This document shows, one piece after another, positions 38,319 through 47,217 of a stretch of 64,000 nt of DNA. The notes beneath the pieces were generated by a model, which was not told where the DNA came from, ran no database searches, and was given only the letters and a program-made list of their open reading frames with translations. Positions within the stretch are counted from its first letter, which is position 1, and every line of letters begins with the position of its first letter. Made by a program: the position numbers and the translations under genes. This DNA is from Paenibacillus psychroresistens (GTDB lineage Bacteria > Bacillota > Bacilli > Paenibacillales > NBRC-103111): positions 4,998,001-5,062,000 of the forward strand of contig NZ_CP034235.1 of assembly GCF_009728935.1 (NCBI RefSeq), given 5' to 3'.

Positions 38319-39344
38319 CTAATTTCTAAATCCCGTAACACGGAAATCATCGCCAGTGATCTCAGATGATATCTCATCAATAAATTGCAATAACGATTTT
38401 TTAATAAATTCTGAAAGTAACCAACTATGTTGACTTTCTAAATGTGCTTCTAATACTTGAGGAGTATAACGAGCAAGTTCGCTTAATTTGTGCATAGCTG
38501 CAAATGTAAGAGTTATTGTACCTCTATTTATTATAGAAATCGAGGCATTTCTCTTAATATACCAAAGTCGATTTGGACTATAAATATATAATAATTGTTT
38601 TCTGATTTTTTTGTGGTAACTCGTTAAATTCTTTATAGATCCAGAATCTCGACCTGATGTCCAATAAAATCTATCTGTTCTTCTAATAATACATTTTTCT
38701 TTGTAGCTCTCATCACGCTCGTATTTTTCTGGCAACTTGTTTAGCGTATGTTTGCTTGAATGTTGTTGTTCTAATTCTGCTTCAAACCATGCTTCTTTTG
38801 ATTTTTCTTTCTTAACAAAAACAGGATTAATAATCGGAATAAATAATTCCGGTTCTGAAGTGTACGTTAGATTGTATGCTCGATGAATAAAGGGAAGATT
38901 ATACAATATGTTCTTTAAAGAGTATTCCTCTAAAGATAATGGCTCATCAAAGTGCCGTGATAATGAATGTAATAATCCCGCTCCTTTAAATGAAACTATT
39001 TCATTATTTAGTGAAACTTTGGTTTCTTTATTCTGACGACCAGAAACACCATGATGATCTGCAATCAGAGCTTTCTTTACAATCAACAATGCTTTAGCAG
39101 CATTTAAGAAACAATAATATGAAGTCAATGGTGAAGATATTAATGGTAATGTAAGCGACGCATTATAAAAATGTTGAGACTGCTGCCAGTAGAATAGGGC
39201 ATCCTTTTCATGCTTTCTTTTTAACCACATTTCAACGTATTGCCAGCAAGAATCAGTCAAAATCGTTTTGTTATCAAAATTCGGCTTAACAATTGCTTTC
39301 ATAATACTCATTGGTTTTCTATTAAACATTATTGGCTTGTGCAT
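38319..39344 (-). CDS. YaaC-like protein
   Basis: A 341-residue protein whose N-terminal part (FYWQQSQHFYNASLTLPL, SSPLTSYYCFLNAAKALL, then HHGVSGR) matches the YaaC-like family pattern, mainly helical and of unknown function, which I have seen described in defence neighbourhoods. The ATG at 39344 has AAGGAG 7 nt upstream. It lies between the AbiJ-like gene and a DUF4062 fragment. A HEPN-type RNase role is conceivable but no R-x4-6-H motif was confirmed. Confidence 0.65.
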   Translation of the reverse strand: MHKPIMFNRKPMSIMKAIVKPNFDNKTILTDSCWQYVEMWLKRKHEKDALFYWQQSQHFYNASLTLPLISSPLTSYYCFLNAAKALLIVKKALIADHHGVSGRQNKETKVSLNNEIVSFKGAGLLHSLSRHFDEPLSLEEYSLKNILYNLPFIHRAYNLTYTSEPELFIPIINPVFVKKEKSKEAWFEAELEQQHSSKHTLNKLPEKYERDESYKEKCIIRRTDRFYWTSGRDSGSIKNLTSYHKKIRKQLLYIYSPNRLWYIKRNASISIINRGTITLTFAAMHKLSELARYTPQVLEAHLESQHSWLLSEFIKKSLLQFIDEISSEITGDDFRVTGFRN

Positions 39345-39421
39345 CAATAAACTCCTTATTTAATATTTACTCGACCTCAATTATTATTTCAAAAAAGTCC
39401 AAGTCATGTTTAATCTAAAAA

Positions 39422-39655
39422 TTAATCATTACTTATTTTCTCTGTTTTACCACCTATAAAGATTAGTCTCTCTATAAATCTCTTAAAATTCTGTGCAAGT
39501 TCTATAGCATTTTCTAAATTAAAGTTTTTTCTCAACTCTGTGTTTGTTGGGCTTTCATGATAAAGCACCTCGTGTCCACGCTTTTCAAGTTGTTCAATAA
39601 TTACTGCTCTAAAATCGTGAAGGTCATAAGCAGTTGAACTAATAAAAAATCGCAT
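39422..39655 (-). pseudogene. Truncated DUF4062 (TIR-like) protein fragment
   Basis: The block MRFFISSTAYDLHDFRAVII followed by EKRGHEVLYHES is the start of a DUF4062 domain, which in full-length proteins continues with a nucleotide-binding fold and a large C-terminal part. Here it ends after 78 residues with unrelated sequence. The open frame extends upstream to 39769 with no matching family. Probably a remnant of a larger defence protein. Confidence 0.6.
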
Positions 39656-39890
39656 TCTCAGTTCTCTCAAGTTCATAGTAAAAAATAAATAATTACTGTT
39701 TTTCCACCTCAATCCTATCCCGTTCATCACCAAGAAATGTGCAGATAGTTTTTCAACTAGCAATCCCACTTACAACAAGTTTTCAATCGGGTTTTCAAAA
39801 GAATGACTAATATAGAGTTCTTGGTGCTATCTTGTCGCACAGTTATCTATGTTAGTGAGTGTTTATATATTCACTTTTCAAAAATCAGTT
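39656..39890. other. Degraded stretch
   Basis: Continues the open frame of the DUF4062 fragment and then non-coding DNA. No feature seen. Confidence 0.4.
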
Positions 39891-40103
39891 TTATTTGTTA
39901 TTTTTTTGACGATAATGCCAGCCTTTATACAACTCAATCCGTTTAGCAACAGCAACGGATGTTCGTTCAAACTCTGGAGCATTTTCAAAGGATATTCTTT
40001 CCAATTGTTCTCTATTTTCAATCTGATCTGCAATGCCTTCAATTTTCGATTGATCCACGGAAGTCCATCTTTTTCCATGATTTTTAGGTTTTTTGTTTGT
40101 CAT
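39891..40103 (-). CDS. Small SANT/Myb-like helical protein
   Basis: A 70-residue basic protein: KRWTSVDQSKIEGIADQI..., LERISFENAPEFERTSVAVA. The GKRWT start and the RT..AV..RI pattern recall small helical, SANT/Myb-like DNA-binding proteins, often found beside GmrSD-type genes. The ribosome site is weak and distant. A decayed copy lies at 38071. It is 74 bp downstream of the GmrSD-type gene on the same strand. Confidence 0.5.
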   Translation of the reverse strand: MTNKKPKNHGKRWTSVDQSKIEGIADQIENREQLERISFENAPEFERTSVAVAKRIELYKGWHYRQKNNK

Positions 40104-40176
40104 GTTAATTCAGTCCACCTTAAAATTATTTTTATCGTAATTTCTTTGCATCATTATATCAATCGTTTGACATCCC

Positions 40177-42159
40177 TTAAACAACTTCGACTTTCCAATC
40201 TTCGATTGAAAGTTCAATACTTTCAATTGCTTGAACACAAAATCTTTGAATTTCTTTCGCACTCAAATTAACTTCTATATATGCGTTATTTTTCAATCTT
40301 CTAAATTCGCGAAATTTGCTCTTGCTTGGTCCGATAAATCTAGGGTATTTTTCTATAAGTTGCTCGAAAAGATCTGGTTCTAACTCTGCAATTAAATTCA
40401 TTGTTTGTTCAAATACATCTCTCCAAGAATTCACAACAATATTTTGTCCAAGCATCCAAAGATATCTAGGGGTAGTTCCTGTAACAATATCCTTTAAGCT
40501 TTGCTCGTAATTCTCATCACCAAAGTATGACCATACTTGAATTGAGATATTTGCTAAGTGTTCTGCCCTTTTTTCTATATCTTCTTTTTTCCAAGTATCT
40601 ATATCAAAAAAATATTTATTTAATTCAAAATGACTTGTATTTAATCGTGCTTTCTTTTTTTCGAAATTATCATTTGATAACTCAGAATTGTATGCAGTTA
40701 ACGTTAAATTGCCTAGAGTATGCAAATACAGTTCATGCGTTGTATCCCATCCTTCTCCTAAATGGTCTTGCCAAGGTTCTGTTAATGTCTGTGGCATTAT
40801 ATGTTCTATGGATATTTTCACTTCATCAAATTGCACCTCTTCTTTATGTCCATAATACTTTTCAATTTTCTCAAGGATTAGTCTGGTTTTCTTCGCTCTA
40901 TCTCGTCCTCCATAAAGATTTACAGTAAGAAATTTTACCTTAAAATCTGCATCTTTAGGATACCCTTTTGTTTGCAAAACTCTTTTTAAGCCTGTTATGA
41001 ATCCAATATTTTGGCTAGTTACCTGAGAATACAATGATGGGAAAATATTTTTCAATCTATCGGAAGGATAGTTACAAACAAATCTTCGAATCAAAAAATT
41101 CTCAATAATATTCAAAATTTCTATAAATTCAATTGATGTTACTTCCTTGTTTGCAAAATCATGATAACACTTTAGAATAAATGGAAAAACTGTCGTGCTC
41201 TCAAGTCTACTAATACTTTTAAGGGCATTCCTTACTCCATGATGTTCTTCAGTGTTTGGCAGTAATAATTTTTCGTAATATTTTGCAAAAGTAGCAATTT
41301 CCTTTAAATTATTAATTGCACTTAATTTATTCACCTTTTCCTTTAGGGTAAGATAGACGTCGTTTTGACCTATCATTAATCCGTCTTTCATTAAATAGTG
41401 ACGTATAAATTCTGTAAGATTATCCCCTAATTTATATTGCATAGGTTTCCAGTAAAGTTCAAACACTTTTTCATGATCATCTGTATGAATTTGCATAAAA
41501 AAATAGTTTCTAATCAAATCTGATTGAGTCAATGGGCGACCAGTAGCATTTAAACTTTCAAAGACTAAATAAGGATTATCATCAGAATCCAATACTATAC
41601 TAACAATTGACAAATTATTAGTAATTGTCTTTTTGAGAACCTGAACATCAATATTACTACGTTTAAATTTCCTTTCAAAAAACTCATATGCTTTCGTTAT
41701 TTGGTCTGAATTTGAAATTAGTTGGGATTCATCTTCTTTTATTAATTTTTCAAATGATATTCTGTCAATCTGTGTAGGAAGTAATTTGAAATGATCCGTG
41801 CCTTTTTTATATTGGTTTACTATTAATGTATTATTTAATTCTTCAGCTTCCAATTTTTCATTTATTTGAACCAATTTATCCCGAATCAATACTAATAATA
41901 TAAATATCGTAGTTAATCTTTGCTGACCATCAATAAGAACATATTTTGCTACACCTTCTGGTACTGATGAAGTAGGCATTGTTACTATAGAACCAATAAA
42001 ATGATCACGGGGATTATCAGTGTTAGATAGTTCTATTAAATCATCCCAAAGCTTTCCCCATTGTTTTATATCCCAACTATATTGCCGTTGAAATAACGGA
42101 ACAACATATTGTTTGATCCCTTCAAATATTTGCTGTAATTTGGTTTCCGATGCTTTCAT
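40177..42159 (-). CDS. GmrSD-type (DUF262 + DUF1524) modification-dependent nuclease
   Basis: A 660-residue fused GmrS-GmrD protein. The N-terminal DUF262 domain has VPLFQRQYSWD and the nucleotide-handling DGQQRLTT motif. The C-terminal DUF1524 domain has the His-Me finger-like block ISIEHIMPQTL, followed by LYLHTLGNLTLTAYNSELSN. Such type IV enzymes cut phage DNA with glucosylated or other modified bases using NTP energy. I start at the ATG at 42159 with GGAGGAAGTT directly upstream. Intact and probably functional. Confidence 0.9.
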   Translation of the reverse strand: MKASETKLQQIFEGIKQYVVPLFQRQYSWDIKQWGKLWDDLIELSNTDNPRDHFIGSIVTMPTSSVPEGVAKYVLIDGQQRLTTIFILLVLIRDKLVQINEKLEAEELNNTLIVNQYKKGTDHFKLLPTQIDRISFEKLIKEDESQLISNSDQITKAYEFFERKFKRSNIDVQVLKKTITNNLSIVSIVLDSDDNPYLVFESLNATGRPLTQSDLIRNYFFMQIHTDDHEKVFELYWKPMQYKLGDNLTEFIRHYLMKDGLMIGQNDVYLTLKEKVNKLSAINNLKEIATFAKYYEKLLLPNTEEHHGVRNALKSISRLESTTVFPFILKCYHDFANKEVTSIEFIEILNIIENFLIRRFVCNYPSDRLKNIFPSLYSQVTSQNIGFITGLKRVLQTKGYPKDADFKVKFLTVNLYGGRDRAKKTRLILEKIEKYYGHKEEVQFDEVKISIEHIMPQTLTEPWQDHLGEGWDTTHELYLHTLGNLTLTAYNSELSNDNFEKKKARLNTSHFELNKYFFDIDTWKKEDIEKRAEHLANISIQVWSYFGDENYEQSLKDIVTGTTPRYLWMLGQNIVVNSWRDVFEQTMNLIAELEPDLFEQLIEKYPRFIGPSKSKFREFRRLKNNAYIEVNLSAKEIQRFCVQAIESIELSIEDWKVEVV

Positions 42160-42233
42160 AACTTCCTCCATTTGAATATTAGTTTAAAATGAGTATTTTC
42201 AATGTTTTATTGTAATAAATAAAATTTCCATCT

Positions 42234-43571
42234 TTATTCTTTCAATAACGGAATAATCATATTCTGTATTCTACTTAGCAAACTGTCGTATTCGTTCTTT
42301 GTATTTTCATTATTTTCTATCTTCAATATTATCGATTCACAATATTCAATATGCGAATGAAATACAGGATAAATCTCTAACATGGGAGAAATTTTGCATC
42401 TCGCTAACTTTTCTTTAATGGCTTCTAACCCTATATCGAATCGACTACTCTGAGTTTGATTATATTGAGGTTGATTACGTTTTCGCTCTTCCCATCGCTG
42501 GTCGCTCTCTTGATTTAGTAGCTGTTGCCTTTCATTTTCACTCCGTTGCTCTTCTTCCTTTTGTTTTTGTTGCCGCAATATTTCTCGTTGTTGTTCTTCG
42601 TATTCCTCTTGAAGCTTTTTCTTATTGCTGTAATAAAGCACTTCGAATTCACGGCGATCTTCATCATCTTTTTCAGCATCACTTAGTATAATGCTGTCTC
42701 GTATAACCAATGCATCGGACATACTTACTCTGTATCCAGCATTTACAGCAAAAGCTTTATACGGATGCCTTTTCTCATCAAGTATTAATCGATAGACAGA
42801 AAACGTCATTTCATCACCAGAATGCACATAATAAAGGCTTTTAACATCGATTGATGGATCTATTGTCTTCTTGTATTTAAAAATATCAAATATCGATTGT
42901 TTTGGGTCTTCTTGATCGAGCTTATGCAATAAATAATCCCAAATTGTATCTTGTGAGGTTTTAATAGCAAGCTCATATTCTGCTTCCCATAAGTGAATGA
43001 CTCTGTTTCCATAATCATTAGCTAATTCCCTATCTTCAACGAACCAAATAACGTTTAATCCTTTACTTTTAAAATATTCATTTCGCTTCTTTATCATTTT
43101 AACGACATTTTCATCACCAGCTGAATGGACTTTTGTGATTACAGAAATAGCAAATTCCTTCCCATTCTTTTTCAAGTAAATATCAGGATAGTGTTTCCAT
43201 TTCTCAGATGCCTTTTCTATATGTCCATACTCAACATGTAAATCCGGTTTGATGATTACTTGACTCTTCAATTCATTATATATAGCTTCCTTTATGATGG
43301 AATGTTTCTGGTTCTCACGATGAATTTGAGCTTGGTAAGTATCGTGTGCTTCAGAGAATAGGCAGGATTTCCCTTTAAGATGAGCAAAATGAATATCTCT
43401 CATTGCTCCTGCTCTTACATTCAATTCTTCATTGCAAAAAGGACATGTCATTGCACCTTTTTCTGACATACGTTTTACTTTTTCAATTGTGATGCTTCTT
43501 TCAAGTTCAGTAGATTGGCTTATGTAATTAGTAAGGTTAAAGTCATCACCTAAGTACTTTGAGATATTCAT
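42234..43571 (-). CDS. CoiA-like protein with zinc-binding N-terminus and coiled coil
   Basis: A 445-residue protein. The N-terminal part has a CPFC motif followed by HFAHLKGKSC, as in competence protein CoiA and its relatives, then a nuclease-like region (HYPDIYLKKNGKEFAISVI, with a D..E/S-x-V-like strand; NVIWFVED). Residues about 310-390 are a highly charged Q/E/R coiled coil. Role unknown; CoiA-like proteins are linked to DNA processing. I start at the ATG at 43571 after GAGGAGAG. A longer open frame to 43712 has no ribosome site. Confidence 0.7.
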   Translation of the reverse strand: MNISKYLGDDFNLTNYISQSTELERSITIEKVKRMSEKGAMTCPFCNEELNVRAGAMRDIHFAHLKGKSCLFSEAHDTYQAQIHRENQKHSIIKEAIYNELKSQVIIKPDLHVEYGHIEKASEKWKHYPDIYLKKNGKEFAISVITKVHSAGDENVVKMIKKRNEYFKSKGLNVIWFVEDRELANDYGNRVIHLWEAEYELAIKTSQDTIWDYLLHKLDQEDPKQSIFDIFKYKKTIDPSIDVKSLYYVHSGDEMTFSVYRLILDEKRHPYKAFAVNAGYRVSMSDALVIRDSIILSDAEKDDEDRREFEVLYYSNKKKLQEEYEEQQREILRQQKQKEEEQRSENERQQLLNQESDQRWEERKRNQPQYNQTQSSRFDIGLEAIKEKLARCKISPMLEIYPVFHSHIEYCESIILKIENNENTKNEYDSLLSRIQNMIIPLLKE

Positions 43572-43693
43572 TTTATCTCTCCTCACAATGCGAAGAATCC
43601 ATACATTACAAATTCTACCTACTAGTTCGAAATACCTGCTTCCACAACTAAAATAGTAAGAAAAAGTAAATATTTGTTGAACCCTGTAAATAC

Positions 43694-43732
43694 CAAAAAA
43701 AGCCGAAACCAATTAATGGTCTCCGCAGGCTT
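43694..43732 (-). terminator. Terminator after the small XRE gene
   Basis: On the minus strand AAGCC...GACC-ATTAATT-GGTT...GGCTT is followed by seven T residues, 28 bp downstream of the stop at 43760. Confidence 0.7.
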
Positions 43733-43759
43733 CCGAATATAGTAAGTTCAAAGCAAATT

Positions 43760-43972
43760 TTATCCATTCTCAATTTCTATGATCTTATTTATATCGTCGA
43801 TTTCTAACGCATCTGCAATTTTTTCTAATACCTGTCGAGAATACATTTTATTAATATTGCGACACATATCTGAAATTGTTGCTTCTCTAATTCCTGTTAC
43901 TTCAGATAATTTTTTTTGTTCCCAACCTTTAGATTCAAGAAGGCTTTTTAAATTATTGCGAATTTTTCTCAA
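43760..43972 (-). CDS. Cro/CI-type small repressor
   Basis: A 70-residue XRE-family HTH protein (KSLLESKGWEQKKLSEVTG, then REATISDMCRNINKM). The start is TTG at 43972 with an AGGA site upstream. It is divergent from the gene at 44121 and probably acts on the two palindromes ATTACG-N5-CGTAAT between them (44006 and 44041), the first of which lies in the spacer of the plus-strand promoter, so it should shut off that gene and perhaps itself. Confidence 0.85.
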   Translation of the reverse strand: MRKIRNNLKSLLESKGWEQKKLSEVTGIREATISDMCRNINKMYSRQVLEKIADALEIDDINKIIEIENG

Positions 43973-43999
43973 GGGTTCACGTCCTATATTTTATCAGCC

Positions 44000-44028
44000 T
44001 TGACAATTACGTATTTCGTAATTATAAT
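44000..44028 (+). promoter_or_regulatory. Consensus sigma-A promoter with operator in the spacer
   Basis: TTGACA at 44000-44005 and TATAAT at 44023-44028 with a 17-bp spacer, a perfect match to the vegetative consensus. The 17-bp palindrome ATTACG-TATTT-CGTAAT lies inside the spacer. It drives the gene at 44121. Confidence 0.85.
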
Positions 44029-44057
44029 AACAATAAGTCGATTACGTTATTCGTAAT
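44006..44057. promoter_or_regulatory. Operator pair for the small XRE repressor
   Basis: Two palindromes, ATTACG-TATTT-CGTAAT (44006-44022) and ATTACG-TTATT-CGTAAT (44041-44057), with a 35-bp step. The first is inside the promoter spacer, the second covers the expected transcription start. Confidence 0.75.
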
Positions 44058-44120
44058 TGTATTCATTAGAAATTTAATAAACTAAATTAACAAACAAAAA
44101 AATCAAAAGTAGAGTGATCA

Positions 44121-44399
44121 ATGGATAGTTTAAAATATACTTATGAAAAACTGGTCATTGAAGATGATAAGCTCAGTAAGCAACTTAATACGACCGAACT
44201 TTGTACCACGGCAATAATTCATTATATGTTTCGTTATGGAAATTTAATCGATAAATTGTGGGTAGAACATATTTTAGAAGCTGTTCACCAAATTGAAGTT
44301 GGTTTACGTAAAGAGGTATTAACATTGCGTTTGGAAAAGGCATTAGTAGCTTGTGAATTACAGATAAGCCATCATGGCATCACCGAATCAACATTTTAA
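44121..44399 (+). CDS. Small protein of unknown function
   Basis: A 92-residue protein, helical and with no recognised motif (ELCTTAIIHYMFRYGNLIDK). The ATG follows AGAGTGA. It is driven by the consensus promoter at 44000 under the XRE repressor. It is a switched gene: a toxin, antirepressor or excision regulator would fit the layout, but nothing in the sequence decides. Confidence 0.65.
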   Translation: MDSLKYTYEKLVIEDDKLSKQLNTTELCTTAIIHYMFRYGNLIDKLWVEHILEAVHQIEVGLRKEVLTLRLEKALVACELQISHHGITESTF

Positions 44400-44474
44400 T
44401 AAATCTATGTATGAAATTATATTTTACACTTAACTTGGTTGAAAAGCTATATTAAACACTTTGGGAGGTTTCTT

Positions 44475-44600
44475 ATGAGTCGCTTTAATTTGAATGATTA
44501 TATTGAAAAAAATAAAGTTCGATTTTATGCAAAAATGCAAGAGACTCAAAAAATCACAATCGAAAAAACAGAAAAATTGAGTAAGATTAAAAAAGCTTAA
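44475..44600 (+). CDS. Very small basic protein
   Basis: A 41-residue frame with a strong GGGAGG ribosome site 6 nt before the ATG. The product is lysine-rich and helical (NDYIEKNKVRFYAKMQ). It ends 4 bp before the convergent XRE gene. The good ribosome site is the main support. Function unknown. Confidence 0.55.
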   Translation: MSRFNLNDYIEKNKVRFYAKMQETQKITIEKTEKLSKIKKA

Positions 44601-44603
44601 AAA

Positions 44604-44942
44604 TTATTTTAAAAGCTCTTCAATTATATTTTTTGCTGTTTTAACTTTTGCTAATTCGTGACTTCGTAAATTGGCAGCTATAGCATTTATATACTTTTCC
44701 TTTTCAGTCAGCTTTTCTTCGCTATATGAAAACGGAAAAAATTGATGTAGTCCTACCCCTAATGCTGTTGAAATCCGTTCTAAATTTACTAATGTAATAT
44801 TCACTTCTCCTCGCTCCATCTTACCGATATAACTAAAATGGAAGCCAGCCCGTTCACCTAATTCTTCTTGTGATAAATGTTTTTGTTTTCTCAAATCACG
44901 AAGAGTATCCCCGACTTGTTTCAAAATATGATTATTCCTCAT
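44604..44942 (-). CDS. XRE-family transcriptional regulator
   Basis: A 112-residue regulator with an N-terminal HTH (VGDTLRDLRKQKHLSQEEL, then GFHFSYIGKMERGEVN) and a short C-terminal helical part. I start at the ATG at 44942 after AGAGGTG; an open frame to 44987 has no support. It is divergent from the NERD operon and may regulate it through the repeated TGTATACATCT boxes at 45027 and 45078. Confidence 0.85.
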   Translation of the reverse strand: MRNNHILKQVGDTLRDLRKQKHLSQEELGERAGFHFSYIGKMERGEVNITLVNLERISTALGVGLHQFFPFSYSEEKLTEKEKYINAIAANLRSHELAKVKTAKNIIEELLK

Positions 44943-45016
44943 AGCTACACCTCTTATTATCGAGTGTAGACAAGTACAAGTAAACAAAGAAGCTAGATAA
45001 ATTGATTAATTGCATT

Positions 45017-45022
45017 TATAAT
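45017..45022 (+). promoter_or_regulatory. -10 element for the NERD operon
   Basis: TATAAT with a TAGATA hexamer 17 bp upstream (four of six matches to TTGACA). It is 109 bp before the NERD start. Confidence 0.4.
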
Positions 45023-45026
45023 GAGT

Positions 45027-45088
45027 TGTATACATCTCATTTTTAGAAGTATATTGCTAATATACCTAAAATTAATATGTATACATCT
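45027..45088. promoter_or_regulatory. Repeated TGTATACATCT boxes, operator candidate
   Basis: The 11-bp word TGTATACATCT, with a palindromic core TGTATACA, occurs at 45027-45037 and 45078-45088, 51 bp apart. It lies between the XRE gene and the NERD gene, just after the -10 element. Confidence 0.4.
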
Positions 45089-45130
45089 TTTTATCTAATT
45101 CGACACTACTTGTTGTCAGAAGGCGGAATT

Positions 45131-45811
45131 ATGAATTTTCAAAGTTTAGCGATCACTTTTTTTATCATCGGAATATTTTCAATTGTCTTAGGATTAACGT
45201 GGAGCCATTTGCTTTTCAAATTAAAGAATCAAAACAGTTACACAGATGAAAAAAGAGATGAAATTCGAAAAGCACAAATTGAAGCAGGAAAACGTGCGGA
45301 GCAACAGGTAAGGTTCCAATTACAATATTTAGAAACTGACGATTATGACATCTGGCATAATGTTCACTTAGAGTCAAACGGAATTCGCCATGAGTTCGAT
45401 CATCTCGTATTCAGTCCCTCTGGCATTATTCATATCGAAACAAAAAATTATGGTGGCGACTTAACCTTTACATTAAATGGAATTGAACAAATAAAACGTA
45501 ATTATTCAGGAAATATCCTATCTCAGAAAAACATTAAAGATCCTACAGGGCAATTATTTCATCATGAATATTTGATTAAGAGCATTCTATCACAAAACAA
45601 ATTAGCTGAAATTCCTGTTCATGGGATACTTTGTATTGCTAATGAACGAGCTACAATAAATGGAAGCCCAGATGGTTTTCATATCTGCAAGGATACCGTA
45701 TTAGTTCCATATATTAAACAGCTTGATAGAAATGTTGATTTTACTAGTCAATGGAGAAACTCAATAATAGATCTATTTGAACAATATAAAATCAATAAGG
45801 AGGCAAGTTGA
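45131..45811 (+). CDS. Membrane-anchored NERD-domain protein
   Basis: A 226-residue protein with one N-terminal membrane segment (residues about 5-27), then a cytosolic NERD nuclease-related domain: EAGKRAEQQVRFQLQYL, HEFDHLVFSPSGIIHIETKNYGG. The D...E-x-K pattern of the PD-(D/E)xK fold is intact. I start at the ATG at 45131 after AGGCGG. It is the first gene of a six-gene plus-strand run and its stop directly abuts the next start. Function unknown; NERD proteins often occur in mobile elements. Confidence 0.8.
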   Translation: MNFQSLAITFFIIGIFSIVLGLTWSHLLFKLKNQNSYTDEKRDEIRKAQIEAGKRAEQQVRFQLQYLETDDYDIWHNVHLESNGIRHEFDHLVFSPSGIIHIETKNYGGDLTFTLNGIEQIKRNYSGNILSQKNIKDPTGQLFHHEYLIKSILSQNKLAEIPVHGILCIANERATINGSPDGFHICKDTVLVPYIKQLDRNVDFTSQWRNSIIDLFEQYKINKEAS

Positions 45812-46444
45812 ATGAATATAAGAACAGCATTTATAGGAACTGGAACGTTATTTATACTATTCTCCGGTGTCTTTGAAGCTATGGCTCTTTCTCAAAACGA
45901 CAACACTAAAACTCGAGTAGATATTGTTCAATCCACACCAGTTGAAACAGCGCTTATACCTTCAAGTTCTCCTGATATTGAAAAAGATCAGCTTACATCA
46001 AGTGTATTCACACAAGAAAAAATAGATAAAGTATATAAAGCTGCAAATATGAAACCTCCCGAATCAACCAATCTTCCAAAAGATAATTCAAAAGAAGCGC
46101 AACCTTCTCTAGATTGGATTAAAGATTTGCGGGTTGATTTAGAGAGTTTTAACATGAACGCTGCTGATAAAGATTTAGCTAATTCTGCTATTCTGTTATC
46201 AAAGAAATGGCATAATCAAGTCGATCAGTCCCATAGTGAAGCCTTTTTCGGCAAGAAAGATAATAGCGATGAACTCTTTAGCTTGAACTCAAAAATCAAT
46301 TTTTTGAAAACTTCTGGAAATCGAATTCTTGACGAATTAGATGGTGACGGACAAGGCAAAGATTTTTTCATTCAAAGTAATTCCGATGATATTAAGGCAA
46401 CCATAAAACAAATAAAGCGCATTACAAGCCAATTAGTAAACTAA
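45812..46444 (+). CDS. Secreted or membrane-anchored protein of unknown function
   Basis: A 210-residue protein with a signal-like hydrophobic segment (FIGTGTLFILFSGVFEAM). The remainder is hydrophilic and probably helical (ILLSKKWHNQVDQ, IKRITSQLVN). No family recognised. AAGGAGG lies upstream and its ATG directly follows the TGA of the NERD gene. The pairing of a membrane-anchored NERD protein with an exported protein suggests a joint function at the envelope. Confidence 0.65.
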   Translation: MNIRTAFIGTGTLFILFSGVFEAMALSQNDNTKTRVDIVQSTPVETALIPSSSPDIEKDQLTSSVFTQEKIDKVYKAANMKPPESTNLPKDNSKEAQPSLDWIKDLRVDLESFNMNAADKDLANSAILLSKKWHNQVDQSHSEAFFGKKDNSDELFSLNSKINFLKTSGNRILDELDGDGQGKDFFIQSNSDDIKATIKQIKRITSQLVN

Positions 46445-46470
46445 TCTCTTTTAAGAAAGGATGACTCCCT

Positions 46471-46920
46471 TTGCTATCTATTATCACTACACCCTCGGAG
46501 CAAGAATATATCAGTATCTCAGGTGTTCCTATTAATTACAGTTGTACATTATTCGAGGAAACTGTTAATCCTAATAAAATAGGGTATCTGGATTCATACA
46601 ACAGCATGCAAGAGATACTTGAAAAGAAATCAACCAATAATGAAACAATCTGTCTTTATGTTACGCATATAGATGTAATTGCCCTTGGAGCAATCTCCTC
46701 ATTCATGAACTTTGTGCCCAATCGAACTAAAACTATCGAAAAAGCCTCAAAGAGAATCCTTCATGTTTGGATAACTGATTTAATGGGTCACGATTGTAAT
46801 CTATATGGCATTTTTCAGCACACCTATACTTACGATCATCATTCAGGTTTTTATTACGGTCGAACAATATCTAGAATTGATTTAGAGATGGATCAACCTG
46901 AAGGGTTGCATCTTCATTAA
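46471..46920 (+). CDS. Protein of unknown function
   Basis: A 149-residue protein, no recognised family (TICLYVTHIDVIALGAISS, HVWITDLMGHDCNLYG). The start is TTG at 46471 with AAAGGATGA 8 nt upstream; the ATG at 46461 is in another frame and closes early. Third gene of the NERD-led run, 26 bp after the previous one. Confidence 0.6.
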   Translation: MLSIITTPSEQEYISISGVPINYSCTLFEETVNPNKIGYLDSYNSMQEILEKKSTNNETICLYVTHIDVIALGAISSFMNFVPNRTKTIEKASKRILHVWITDLMGHDCNLYGIFQHTYTYDHHSGFYYGRTISRIDLEMDQPEGLHLH

Positions 46921-46934
46921 CGGGAGGAAATCAT

Positions 46935-47213
46935 ATGACTTGGAACCAAGTCCCTAAAGAGTTTGAGCACATTCAATTTAGTCGGATATGTTGTCCCATA
47001 TGTGGAAGCAAAATAAGTAGTTCTGACCCGTATGGTCAAATGGAATTAAGTAGAGAGTGTTTAAACAATACTTCACATTATAGAGGTTTTTCAAATATAT
47101 TTGTAAGCACAATATCTATTCTGGGGAAGAGTTTCGACGCAGAAGATGTACTTGGGATAGATCTGTTCTTGGATACTGAGGGTAATCCTGATTACAAGAG
47201 AGTCGAGGGATGA
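46935..47213 (+). CDS. Small protein with CxxC zinc-binding motif
   Basis: A 92-residue protein with CCPICGSK near residue 20 and C43 in ECLNN, consistent with a zinc ribbon or knuckle. GGGAGG precedes the ATG. It lies in the same transcript-like run as the NERD gene, 14 bp after the previous gene and 4 bp before the next. Confidence 0.65.
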   Translation: MTWNQVPKEFEHIQFSRICCPICGSKISSSDPYGQMELSRECLNNTSHYRGFSNIFVSTISILGKSFDAEDVLGIDLFLDTEGNPDYKRVEG

Positions 47214-47217
47214 TGTA

